This document shows positions 1-9,200 of a stretch of DNA of 64,000 bases, piece after piece; position 1 is the stretch's first letter; each line of letters begins with the position of its first letter. Made by a program: the position numbers and the translations under genes. Under the pieces are notes generated by a model. That model was not told the DNA's origin. It worked only from the letters and a program-made list of their open reading frames with translations, and made no database searches. Location: the NCBI GenBank assembly GCA_022072055.1, contig JAJVIK010000011.1, positions 184,597-248,596 of the forward strand, given 5' to 3'. Origin of the DNA: a bacterium. GTDB lineage: Bacteria; Hinthialibacterota; Hinthialibacteria; OLB16.

Positions 1-1
1 C

Positions 2-616
2 TATGAGATGTTCATGGGACCGCTGGAACGTGAAAAACCCTGGACCGAGGAAGGAGTCCAGGGGGTTTACCGCTTTCTGCGGCGGGTCTGGGCGCTGTTC
101 ATCTCCGAGCAGGGGGAACTGACCGCGAAGATAGTCCCCAGCGGCGGCGATCCGGAGGTGAACCGCATACTTCACCGAACCATCAAGGAGGTGACTCACG
201 ATATCGAAAACCTCCAATTCAACACAGCCATCTCACGGATGATGGAGTTTGTGAATGCGGGCACCAAGGCCGAGCGGATCGACCGTGAAGCAATGGAGAA
301 GTTCACCCTGGTCCTGTCCCCCTTCGCGCCGCATATCGCCGAGGAGCTGTGGGAGCGGCTCGGGCATTCCACCACCCTTGCCTACGAAACCTGGCCCGAG
401 TTTGACCCCTCCCTCCTGATCGAGGAGACCCTTCTGATTCCGGTGCAGATAAACGGCAAGCTTCGGGATACACTGGAGCTGCCGGTGGGATTGGATCAGT
501 CCGCCATTCTCGCAGCGGCGAGAGCCTCGGAGAAAGTGGCCCGCCACCTGGAGGGGAAGGCCGTGGTGAAAGAGATTTACATCCCCGGCAAACTGCTGAA
601 CCTGGTGGTGAAATAG
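2..616 (+). CDS. leuS: Leucyl-tRNA synthetase, C-terminal part (5' truncated by window edge)
   Basis: Charges tRNA-Leu with leucine in the cytoplasm. Only the last 204 residues are inside the window; the frame is open to the left edge. What remains is the anticodon-binding alpha-helical domain, with the class I LeuRS signature LSPFAPHIAEELWERLG, followed by the small C-terminal domain (IPVQINGKLRDTLELP, then a VVKEIYIPGKLLNLVVK end), which is typical of bacterial LeuRS. The match is clear by family knowledge. The stop is TAG and the next gene begins 20 bases further on. The catalytic HIGH and KMSKS motifs lie outside the window. Confidence 0.96.
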   Translation, partial: YEMFMGPLEREKPWTEEGVQGVYRFLRRVWALFISEQGELTAKIVPSGGDPEVNRILHRTIKEVTHDIENLQFNTAISRMMEFVNAGTKAERIDREAMEKFTLVLSPFAPHIAEELWERLGHSTTLAYETWPEFDPSLLIEETLLIPVQINGKLRDTLELPVGLDQSAILAAARASEKVARHLEGKAVVKEIYIPGKLLNLVVK

Positions 617-636
617 CAGCCGCCGCGACTGGAACA

Positions 637-1443
637 GTGAAGAAGAGCGTTGGCCGATCCATGCTGGGTGTGGCGTGGGTGGCGTTCCTGGCCACGGGCC
701 CCTCGTGGGCGGCGCATGGCGGTCAGCTGACGGGGGAGACGCCCGCGGAGTGCGAGGGGCTCCAAGATGGGGGCTTCGAACAGGGACGCCCCAATCCGTT
801 CTGGGCGGAGGAATCCACCGGATTTGGAGTCATCAGCTCAAGCTCCTTCTTCGCGCGAAGCGGGCAGTTTTACGCGGCCTTTGGAGGCTCCTTCGAGGAC
901 CCTCTCACCCAGGCCCTCACCCAGACGGTCACCATCCCGGTGGGGGGGGCGGAGCTCCAGTACTATCTTCGAATTCCCGAGACTTCGACCTCCACCGCGG
1001 ATTTCCTGAGAGTGCTGGTCGATCAGGTCCAGATCGCGCATTACACCCGCGCGGCCAGTCCGAGCTTCGCCACGTACACCCTGGTGGAACAGGATATTTC
1101 TGAATTCGCGGATGGCGGGATGCACACGATCCGCTTCGAATCCTTCGTGGGTGGTGAGCCGCTGACCACTTTCCTGGTGGATGATGTCTCCCTCGACCTG
1201 TGCGCCGCTCCACCCGTCACCTCGACCCCCTCGCCCACTCTCGAGGAAACCCCGACCGCAACCCTTTCGGAAACATCGGTCGAAAGTCCGACACCCTCCC
1301 CCACGTCAACCCTCGGGGACACGCCCACCCCAACGGTCACCCCCACTGAGGGGGCGGTTCGGGACGCGATTTTCTCTCACGCGAGGGGATGGTATGACGG
1401 CCTGCGGGTGGAGGACTTGCTGGAATTCCTGAGGAGCCGTTGA
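637..1443 (+). CDS. Secreted protein with beta-sandwich-like domain, Thr/Pro-rich linker and short C-terminal motif
   Basis: 268 residues from a GTG start 20 bases after leuS. An N-terminal signal peptide (basic MKKSVGRS, then a hydrophobic stretch ending at SWAAHG) indicates export. Residues about 35-190 look like an extracellular beta-sandwich of the carbohydrate-binding type (a repeated pattern of G, F and D with DGGFEQG at the start, and VDDVSLDLC at the end). I do not recognise a named family with confidence. Residues about 192-240 form a low-complexity linker of Thr, Pro and Ser. The last 25 residues (AIFSHARGWYDGLRVEDLLEFLRSR) are ordered and amphipathic and may be a sorting or docking tail. 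Function unknown; surface display or exoprotein binding is an inference. Confidence 0.7.
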   Translation: MKKSVGRSMLGVAWVAFLATGPSWAAHGGQLTGETPAECEGLQDGGFEQGRPNPFWAEESTGFGVISSSSFFARSGQFYAAFGGSFEDPLTQALTQTVTIPVGGAELQYYLRIPETSTSTADFLRVLVDQVQIAHYTRAASPSFATYTLVEQDISEFADGGMHTIRFESFVGGEPLTTFLVDDVSLDLCAAPPVTSTPSPTLEETPTATLSETSVESPTPSPTSTLGDTPTPTVTPTEGAVRDAIFSHARGWYDGLRVEDLLEFLRSR

Positions 1444-1459
1444 GGTTCCGACTTCCAGG

Positions 1460-2347
1460 TTACTTGTGGCTGACAGCCACCTGGACCGCGAAGGGCTTCC
1501 CGAGCGCCTCGAAAACGATCACCAGGCAAGGCGCCCCGCTGCGGTGCGGAATTTCGTGCCCATGGCCGGTCACGATGGCCGGGAGGGTGAAGGCAATCCG
1601 CTCCCCCTTAAGGTCGGCCAACTGGTTGGCCGCCTGCCCGGAAATCACATTCACCAGTTCGCCCAAACCATCGTTGATCTGTTCCGAGGAAACCGGGCGA
1701 CGCCCCGCCCCCCACATCCGAGTCACCAGCTCCCGCACCAAGTCCTCGTGGAAGGTCAAGCCCACGGAACCTTCGATCTCTCCGCCGGAAATCCCAAGAA
1801 TCGCCGAGACCTCTCCGAACAGGCGGTGATCCTTCTTGAGAAACACATCCCGTCTCCGCGCCTCCACCCGCGCCATGGCGCGCAGAACATGAAGGGTGGC
1901 CTCAATGAAAGGGTTGACCAGGCCCGCATCCAACCGAGACTCCTGGCCGGCGGGACGGAGGACCAGGGCCACGGTCTCACGCACGCGAGCCTCGTCCAGC
2001 GGGGATTGAAGAACATTGGCGGCGGCCATGTGCGCCACCGAGCGAGCATCCTCCAGATCGCGCTCGTCGGCCAGGATGAGGACAGGGACATCCTTGAAGG
2101 CGAGGGCCTTCTTGAGCTTGGTGAGCAGGATCGTGGTGGCCGTGGCGTTTCGCAGACGGCGCTCCTCTTCGGTGTCTCGCCAGTCATCCAGACCGGCTCC
2201 CCAACCCACAAAAACAATATCGAGAGACGCGGAGGCCCGACCGATGTCCTCCACCGATCCGGTCATCACGCTCCCCGACTCCTCGAACACGGCGCGGAGA
2301 AGGGCCAACTCATGGACCCGGCATTTCAAGGCAAACGCGACTGTCAA
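1460..2347 (-). CDS. Degenerate receiver domain fused to CheX-like domain
   Basis: 295 residues from a TTG start. The open frame continues to an ATG at 2512, but the TTG has a strong Shine-Dalgarno sequence (GAGGAG, 6 bases away) and upstream residues are Pro/Gly/Arg-rich without fold character. Residues 1-130 have the alpha/beta pattern of a response-regulator receiver (DIVFVGWG, VPVLILADE, NVLQSPLDEARV), but no Asp sits at the usual phosphorylation site. Residues about 145-290 match the CheX/CheC phosphatase family: the signature D-x3-E-x2-N-x3-G is present at D226, E230, N233 and G237. CheX proteins dephosphorylate CheY. No chemotaxis genes are nearby, so a role in a two-component pathway is inferred. 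It stands divergent from the dehydrogenase at 2533. Confidence 0.75.
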   Translation of the reverse strand: MTVAFALKCRVHELALLRAVFEESGSVMTGSVEDIGRASASLDIVFVGWGAGLDDWRDTEEERRLRNATATTILLTKLKKALAFKDVPVLILADERDLEDARSVAHMAAANVLQSPLDEARVRETVALVLRPAGQESRLDAGLVNPFIEATLHVLRAMARVEARRRDVFLKKDHRLFGEVSAILGISGGEIEGSVGLTFHEDLVRELVTRMWGAGRRPVSSEQINDGLGELVNVISGQAANQLADLKGERIAFTLPAIVTGHGHEIPHRSGAPCLVIVFEALGKPFAVQVAVSHK

Positions 2348-2353
2348 CTCTTG

Positions 2354-2359
2354 CTCCTC
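2354..2359 (-). promoter_or_regulatory. Shine-Dalgarno sequence that decides a TTG start
   Basis: On the minus strand GAGGAG lies 6 bases before TTG at 2347. This is the best ribosome-binding site in the reading frame and is the reason for starting the CheX-like protein there rather than at the ATG 165 bases upstream. Confidence 0.6.
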
Positions 2360-2532
2360 TTGGTAGGCGGGAAGATTAACGCAGGAATAGCGGATAATGG
2401 CAACACCCTTCCCCCTTCCCGCTCCCGGTAGAATCCGAAGCGCGGGGCGGAGTACGATTCGCAAACCGGGGGCCGTGGGGGTGGGAAATCCCTCGCGGCC
2501 CCCGGATTTCATCAGATTGGAGTGTGTGCTTC

Positions 2533-3600
2533 ATGGAGTCTTTTCAAATTGCTGTTTATCCCGGTGATGGGATCGGAGTGGAGGTTGCCGAGGCCGCCCT
2601 TCAGGTTCTCGACAAGGTTCAGGCCGGTGAGGATGGCTTCAAGTTGAACTATACCCGGTTCCCCTGGGGGGCGGATTACTGTCTGGAGCACGGCAAACCC
2701 GCGCCGGAGAATTATCTGGAGATCCTGTCTCATTTCGACGCTGTCTTCTTGGGGGCCTTGGGAGACCCGAAACGTGTCCCCGACCATATTGCCCTCGAAC
2801 CGCTCATCAGCATGCGTCAGAAATTCGACCAGTACGCCTGTGTCCGACCGGCCAAGCTCTTCCCGGGCGTCCGCACCCCGCTCGCGGACAAGAAGTGCGG
2901 CGACATCGACATGGTGGTGGTCCGCGAGAACTCCGAGGGGGAGTATGTCAACAATGGCGGCAGGTTCCGCGAGGGAACCCCGGAGGAATTCGCGGTCCAG
3001 ACCGGAATCCACACCCGCAAGGGGATCGAACGGATTCTCCGATTCGGATTCAACCTGGCGACCCAGAGAACCAAACGCCTGGCGATGATCACCAAGTCCA
3101 ACGCGCAGCGCTACTCCTTTGTTCTCTGGGACGAAATCCTGGAGGAGATGAAAGACGAGTTTCCGGATATAGAGGTGACCAAGAACCACATCGACGCCGC
3201 GGTCATGAATTTCGTGCGCTGGCCCGAGCGCTTTGATGTGGTGGTCGGCTCCAACCTGTTTGGGGACATCCTGACCGACCTGTCGGGAATTCTGATCGGA
3301 GGGCTGGGACTTGCTCCCAGCGCCAACATCAATCCCGAACGGAAGTTCCCGTCGATGTTCGAGCCGGTCCATGGCTCGGCCCCGGACATTGCCGGTCAGG
3401 GGATCGCCAACCCCACCGCCGCGATCCTGTCCGCCGCGCTGATGCTGGATTGGCTCGGATTTCCGGATTCAGCGGAGGAAATTCGGGGGGCAGTTGAACG
3501 CACCCTATCGGCCGGTCAGAAAACCCCCGACTTGGGAGGAAACCTGAGCACCCAGGCCTACACCGACAAGGTCCTTGAAGCGTTGGAGAAGTCCGCTTGA
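2533..3600 (+). CDS. Isocitrate/isopropylmalate dehydrogenase family; tartrate/D-malate dehydrogenase type
   Basis: 355 residues from ATG 2533, with GGAG upstream; a GTG at 2524 is a possible alternative. NAD- and metal-dependent beta-decarboxylating dehydrogenase fold: N-terminal YPGDGIGVEV, active-site region VVRENSEGEYVNNGGR, Asp-rich metal site (GSNLFGDILTDLSG) and EPVHGSAPDIAGQGIANP near the C-terminus. The NSEGEY form with the long CVRPAKLFPGVRTPL segment resembles tartrate dehydrogenase/D-malate dehydrogenase (TtuC/DmlA) more than LeuB or Icd. Substrate is therefore likely a 2-hydroxy dicarboxylic acid, but homologues of this type have broad specificity. Its TGA stop overlaps the ATG of the aldehyde dehydrogenase by one base, so the two are probably translated together. 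Confidence 0.88.
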   Translation: MESFQIAVYPGDGIGVEVAEAALQVLDKVQAGEDGFKLNYTRFPWGADYCLEHGKPAPENYLEILSHFDAVFLGALGDPKRVPDHIALEPLISMRQKFDQYACVRPAKLFPGVRTPLADKKCGDIDMVVVRENSEGEYVNNGGRFREGTPEEFAVQTGIHTRKGIERILRFGFNLATQRTKRLAMITKSNAQRYSFVLWDEILEEMKDEFPDIEVTKNHIDAAVMNFVRWPERFDVVVGSNLFGDILTDLSGILIGGLGLAPSANINPERKFPSMFEPVHGSAPDIAGQGIANPTAAILSAALMLDWLGFPDSAEEIRGAVERTLSAGQKTPDLGGNLSTQAYTDKVLEALEKSA

Positions 3601-5051
3601 TGCTTGAATCGCCGCTCCTGCCCCAAACACGGAGCCTTATCGCCGGCGAGTGGACCGACGGAGGCGAAGGGACCCTGTTGCGGGTCAAGAATCCCGCCAC
3701 GGGCGAGCTCTTGGCGGAGATTCCCGAGGCTGGAGCGAGGGACGCCCGGCGGGCGATTGAGTCCGCCCGCGCCTCGATGGCGTTGGTCCCGGACCCAGGT
3801 CGGCGCGCGTTGTACTTGAACCGAATCCATGAGCTCCTCCTGGAAAACCGGGAGGATCTCGCGCGGATTATTACCCTGGAGCAGGGAAAGCCGCTCCGTG
3901 AATCGCACATAGAGGTGGAGTATACCGCCGCGTTCTTCCGCTTTTTCGCGGGGCGGACAGATCTTCTTGATCCTCACCCCTTTGCGGTTCCCAACAGTCC
4001 GCTCCGTTGGGTGGTGCATCATCGTCCCGTCGGGGTGGTGGCGATGATCACCCCCTGGAATCTTCCGCTCGCGATGCTGGGCAAAAAGTTCGCGGCGGCG
4101 CTGCTCGCGGGATGCGGGGTGGTGTCCAAACCCGCTCCGGAAACCCCGCTCTCAGCGATTGCGCTCTTTGCCCTGGCGGAGCGGGCCGGAATCCCCTCCG
4201 GCTTGGTGAATCTGGTGGTGGGGCCGGCTGAACCGATTGGCGTTGAGCTCTGTTCCCATCCCGCGGTGCGGGTGATCAGCTTCACCGGCTCCACGGAGGT
4301 GGGAAAACTCCTGATCCGCCGGAGCGCCGATTCGGTCAAACGAGTCTCCCTGGAGTTGGGTGGAAACGCCCCGTTCATTGTGTTTGAGGACGCGGACCTT
4401 GAACTCGCGGTCGAGTCCCTCATGGTCAACAAGTTTCGTTGCGCGGGACAGACCTGCATCTGCGCCAACCGGGTCTTTGTCCACGAAACCCTCGCGAGTG
4501 AGCTCCTGATGCGATTAAGGGATAAGCTCCCCAAACTAGTGGTCGGAAATGGAATGGACCCCGCCACGGACATCGGGCCGCTGATTGATCCAAGCGCTTG
4601 GGAAAAGGTTGATTCGCTTGTTAAAGACGCGCTCTCCAAGGGGGCGAAGCTCGCGCATGGCGGCAACCCGGACCGGCCGCGCGGGAGCGACTGGGGGGCG
4701 TTTTATCCTCCGACATTGATCGTGGGCGCGAACGAGGGGATGCGCCTCTTCCATGAGGAAATCTTCGGACCGGTGATCGCGGTCACCACCTTCCGCGAGG
4801 AGGAGGAGGTCCTCGCGCGGGCCAACAGCTCCCAGCATGGCCTCGCGGGGTATGTTTTCACGAAGGACGCCGCGCGCGGAACGCGGATGGTCACCAAGCT
4901 TCAGTGCGGGCATGTGGGCTTGAACAGTTCTTCCGGTCCTACCCCGAGCGCGCCGTTTGGCGGGATGAAGGCATCCGGAATCGGACGGGAAGGGGGCGCC
5001 GAGGGGCTGATGGAGTACCTCGAAACCCAGACCGTTGTGGAAGGGATTTGA
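3600..5051 (+). CDS. NAD(P)-dependent aldehyde dehydrogenase, succinate-semialdehyde type
   Basis: 483 residues, typical for the ALDH family. Oxidises an aldehyde to the acid with NAD(P). The catalytic Cys is C286 in the GQTCICANR motif and the general base Glu is E252 in SLELGGNAP; the cofactor-binding FTGSTEVGK and the C-terminal FGPVIAV and PFGGMKASGIGREGG motifs are present. The CICANR motif and the GGMK...GREG tail are characteristic of GabD-type succinate-semialdehyde dehydrogenases, though other short-chain semialdehydes are possible. ATG overlaps the stop of the upstream dehydrogenase (TGATG), indicating a two-gene operon that could oxidise a hydroxyacid- or sugar-acid-derived product. 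Confidence 0.9.
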   Translation: MLESPLLPQTRSLIAGEWTDGGEGTLLRVKNPATGELLAEIPEAGARDARRAIESARASMALVPDPGRRALYLNRIHELLLENREDLARIITLEQGKPLRESHIEVEYTAAFFRFFAGRTDLLDPHPFAVPNSPLRWVVHHRPVGVVAMITPWNLPLAMLGKKFAAALLAGCGVVSKPAPETPLSAIALFALAERAGIPSGLVNLVVGPAEPIGVELCSHPAVRVISFTGSTEVGKLLIRRSADSVKRVSLELGGNAPFIVFEDADLELAVESLMVNKFRCAGQTCICANRVFVHETLASELLMRLRDKLPKLVVGNGMDPATDIGPLIDPSAWEKVDSLVKDALSKGAKLAHGGNPDRPRGSDWGAFYPPTLIVGANEGMRLFHEEIFGPVIAVTTFREEEEVLARANSSQHGLAGYVFTKDAARGTRMVTKLQCGHVGLNSSSGPTPSAPFGGMKASGIGREGGAEGLMEYLETQTVVEGI

Positions 5052-5061
5052 GCGCGCCGCT

Positions 5062-6252
5062 TTATTTGGGGATGAGCTGGTCCTCACTCGGAACAAGGTC
5101 GAAGCGGGTGGCCACTGCTTTTCCATGGAAATGCTTGTCGGCGAAATCCACCAACGCCCGCCAGTCCTCGGCGGAGTGGTTGTGCTTGCCGGGGCGGAAG
5201 TGGATCCCATTCCTGTCCGTGGCCCCCAGAAAATCAAATACGGGCTGAGCCGCGCGATAGGTCGCCACGGTCCCTTTCAGGTTTGCCCAGTAATCCTCCA
5301 GCGCTTCAGTGGAAAGCAGCGCGCGCGGAGCGACCAGGGCCTTGAGGAAATGCTGGTCGAAGGGGAGCTTGGTCTCTTTGTCGGCAAAGTCCCTGAAACG
5401 GGGATGGAACCAATAGGAAAAGCGCTTGGGGTCGGTGATCGCCGCGAGGGATTCCGACTTGGGGCCCTGTATCCGGTAGCATCCCGCGCCTCCGCAGCCT
5501 GATCCGTTCGGGTTGACCAGCGCGATGCGCTCATCCAGCGCGCCCGCGAGCAGCGCGGTCTTCCCGCCTCGAGAGTGGCCGGTGATCGCGATCTTTCCCT
5601 TGTCCACGATGTCGAGGGTCTCAAGGTAATCGACCATGCGAAGCCCACCCCAGGCCCACACCGCGAGAGTGGCCCAGTCATATTCCGGATAGGCCGCCTG
5701 AGCCGGCCCCACGATCCCATTGACGTCCGGATCCAAGTCGGTGCGGAGATACTCCGCGATCAGATAACCGCGGCGGATGATCTCTTCCTCGATTGGGATA
5801 TTCCCAAGCGCGTTGGTGTTTTGGAGCAGAACCGGATAGGGGCCCTTGGAGGCGGTCGGGACCACCAGTCGCGCGTGCATCTCGATCCGGTCTTGCGGCC
5901 CCATGCTGAGAACCAGGCGGCGCTCGGTGGCCGCGCCGGAGTAAAGCGGAGCCTCGGTCGCGGATTTCACCCGGACATTTCCCGGCGCGGGCGGCATGTG
6001 ACCATACTCGTAGTAGAGGATCATGCGCTTGATTTTCTCGCGGCGTTTGGCCCACGCCTCGGGGGTGGCGATCTTCTCGCCATCCGAGATCAGCGGGTCA
6101 GGGAGCTCCACGATCTCCGGAAGCTGGTCAACTCCCGGCAAGTCGATCACACCGGGTGGATTCGCGGCCTGGCTGGGTCCCAATGCAAGACCAGCCAGGA
6201 AGAAGGCTGACAGAAATATCGGTGGGATGGTCTTCGACAAGTTCGCGCGCAT
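5062..6252 (-). CDS. Secreted alpha/beta hydrolase, CE15 glucuronoyl-esterase-like
   Basis: 396 residues with a signal peptide ending near SQAANPP. The nucleophile elbow is GHSRGGK with Ser228; the G-x-S-R-x-G-K form is the hallmark of carbohydrate esterase family 15, which cleaves ester bonds between 4-O-methylglucuronic acid in xylan and lignin. Other supporting features are the conserved region after the elbow (LVNPNGSGCGGAGC), VAPRALLSTEALEDYWAN near residue 310, and a C-terminal catalytic His in KHNHSAEDW. The minus-strand gene follows the large PQQ protein by 27 bases, has a good AGGGAGA ribosome site, and is probably co-transcribed with it. It faces the aldehyde dehydrogenase tail to tail. 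Exact substrate unproven. Confidence 0.8.
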   Translation of the reverse strand: MRANLSKTIPPIFLSAFFLAGLALGPSQAANPPGVIDLPGVDQLPEIVELPDPLISDGEKIATPEAWAKRREKIKRMILYYEYGHMPPAPGNVRVKSATEAPLYSGAATERRLVLSMGPQDRIEMHARLVVPTASKGPYPVLLQNTNALGNIPIEEEIIRRGYLIAEYLRTDLDPDVNGIVGPAQAAYPEYDWATLAVWAWGGLRMVDYLETLDIVDKGKIAITGHSRGGKTALLAGALDERIALVNPNGSGCGGAGCYRIQGPKSESLAAITDPKRFSYWFHPRFRDFADKETKLPFDQHFLKALVAPRALLSTEALEDYWANLKGTVATYRAAQPVFDFLGATDRNGIHFRPGKHNHSAEDWRALVDFADKHFHGKAVATRFDLVPSEDQLIPK

Positions 6253-6279
6253 GCTGGTTCTCCCTGCTTGTGAATGGAC

Positions 6280-9200
6280 TCACCAACCCTCGGGAAGGAT
6301 TTCGACTCCGGACAGAACCGGCTCAAGGGGGACATTCGGATCGGCCTTGGCAAAGGAGATCTTCAGGCTGCCGTTGAGCTTGGCTCCCTTGACCTCCTTG
6401 ACGATCCCCTTGAGGCAACCCCCCGCTTCGGCGGCGATATCCAGTCGGTCCAGCACCTTCCGGCCCTGCAAAAAGACATCCATCACCCGCTCCCCCGGCT
6501 GAGCCGCTTCCGGCTCGGCGAAGTAGAGCTTGACGGTGTAGGTTCGATCGCTCCCACCCTCGGCGCCGAGAGGGACTTGCAGTTCCGAAATCCCCTCCGC
6601 GCCGGAGGCGTTCACCCAGGCATGCCCCTCACCCGATAGGGTGGTGGCGTGGTGACGGAACCACCGGACCTCCTTGGGCTTCAACTCCACAGGCACATCC
6701 GGGGAAGACCCGCCCACGCTGGGGTAGTCAAGCCATAGGGTCCCATCCTCCGCGACCCGATCCCCCGGCGCGCCGAGGTTCAATCCCACACGGCGGATCG
6801 GCTGACTTCCCGCGGACTTGAAAGTGGTGAAGGTCCAGGTCTCGACCTCCGGCATGTGCACAAGCGCAAGCGAGGTTTGAAGCTGGTAAGTGCAGATACA
6901 GGTCCGGGTGTAATCCGGTGCGTTCAAAACCCCATCGGCGGGGATCAGGTTAGAGGTGCAGCCCGACCGGAACCCTCCAAGATTCCCAGTGCCGCCATCC
7001 CGCTCAAGGTCATAGAAACCCGCCGCGGCGGACCGGAAGGTCAGCAGGCACTGTCCAGCGACGGCATAATTGCAGCCATAGTTCCGCTCGAAGGTCCATG
7101 GTTCAGACTCTCCGGTGAGCGGATTTTCGCGCATCTTCTCCTCGCCCGTGCGCAGGTCCATGGAAAACCCTTGGGTGATCAAGGTTTCGCCATGCAACAT
7201 GCAGGGGCCGCCATATTCGATGTTTCGATCCCATAGCAGCGCGCCATCCGTCCCCAGGAAGGCGCAGATTCGCTCATTCGGCTCCGGGAGCATGTCCCTG
7301 GAAAACCGTGTGGCCTGAACCAGAATATCCTTCGCCTCGGAATACCCCAACCAAGTCCCAAAGACCTCCTCTTGGTTGGACCAGACCGGTTCTCCGGAAA
7401 GCGCATCGAGGGCCAGGAGCTCGAAATCCCCATCGGGGGATTTGCCGCGCCGCTCAAGGCTCTTCACCACGAAATCCGGAAGGCGATCCAGACAGAAGAC
7501 CTTGCCGCCGCCGAGGATGATGGAATTGTGGATGAAGGCGTGACGCGCCCTCCGGCTCCAGAGTATCTTCCCCGTGTGGCGATCCATCGCCACCAACCTC
7601 CGGCTTGAGATCCCCGAGGCGACCCATCCCCCCACCTTGATGGCTCTCGCACGCATGTCCGGAACGATGGCCTCCACCAGCGCCCGGTTCAGGCTCTTGA
7701 GAAGGTTGTCGTTCCTTGGGGGCGCGGGATGGGCTTTGAGGTAGTCCGCGATGCGCGCGCGCGCGGTCTCGGATTTCGACGCGCCATCCCCTTCAAGGGA
7801 CAGCCGCTCCGAGAAGTGTGGGTCGCCGAGCAGATCGCTCAGGGTGTCCACCACCTTCTCGAAGTCATCGGACTCCAGCGGCTTGCCGGAGGCTCTTTCC
7901 ACCCATTCGGTCACTTTCGCGCGGTCCTCGTCGGACACCTTGCGGAATTCGTCCGGATGGAACTCGATGTCGGTGTCGAAGGCTGAGGGCGAGGTGGCCG
8001 CGAGCAGAACATTGTCGCGCGCGTTGAGAAAGCCCCACTCCTCGGTTTCGGATGGGTCTTCCTCCGAGGGAACCACAAACCGGGAAAGGACTTCGCCGCT
8101 GGCGGGGTCGAGACGGAGGCACTCCTTGCCGTGAATGATGTAGATACCATCCTCGAGGGAGACATAATTGGCCCCGGTGGCGTTAGCCCCAGGCTGGTGC
8201 GCGGTTTCGTCGTACTTGGCTCCGACCCCCGGAAGCGATTTTTCCCAAAGCAGGCGCCCGGTGTAGACATCCACCGCGCGAAGCATGTCCGGCCCCTCAA
8301 TGAACAAGCGGCCCCCGATTACCTGTTCGGAGGGACCGTGCCCATGCCTCGGCAGGATCCCCTGATGAGAGGGGCCGCCAAACCAAAGAACCCCCAGCGG
8401 CGCTTTCACGAGCGTGTCGCGGGACACCACGCTATTGGAGGAATCCGCGTACTGGTGAGTCCACGGCGCGGATCCAGGAAGGGGTCCGGGGCGACGCAGC
8501 AGAATCCAGTCCCCTTTGCTCTCCACTTCGGCCCCCTCCGACTCGGCCTCCTGGACCGCCTTGGCGGAGGATTGCGGCAGACAGACCGTCCCTCCGTAAG
8601 GCCTGAGCGACTCGAACAAGGTCCGGATTCTGTCGGAGCTCAGTTCGCCGGTGGCGGCATCCTGCCCCTCGACGACGATCAGGTTGGCGACATAAGGGGG
8701 AAGAAGCATTTCCCAAGGGTCCCGCGCGATGGCCGAGGCTCGCCGCCCGTACAGATCGCGCGCCGCCATCCTCTCCCGGAAACCGGAGACCTTTGTGGGA
8801 TCGGAATCGAACGCGATCAGGTGGAGATTGGACCGGTTCGCCAGCTCCTCCGCCAAGCTACCGTCGCCCAATCCGAACACAAGGGCGTAACCCTCGCGCT
8901 GGTCGGTTTCCTCGAGGATTCCCGCGGCCCGGGCATGACCGGTGGAATCGCTCCTGTCCGGGTTTGAGCTCCCTGGAGGGTCATGCCGGACAACCTGGGA
9001 GATGCTCGCACCGGCGAAACAGTGGATTCCTCCATCGCGAGTCACCACAAACAGGCGGCCATCCGAGGCGATCATGCTCCAAGGCTCGCCCTCGATCCGT
9101 TCAGTCCAGGCCACCCGGGGTTGCCCCCCCTCGGGAGGGATTTCGAGAGCCATCACAATCCCCGGCGCGCCTCCGTATAGGCGATTCCCGGCGGCCAGAT

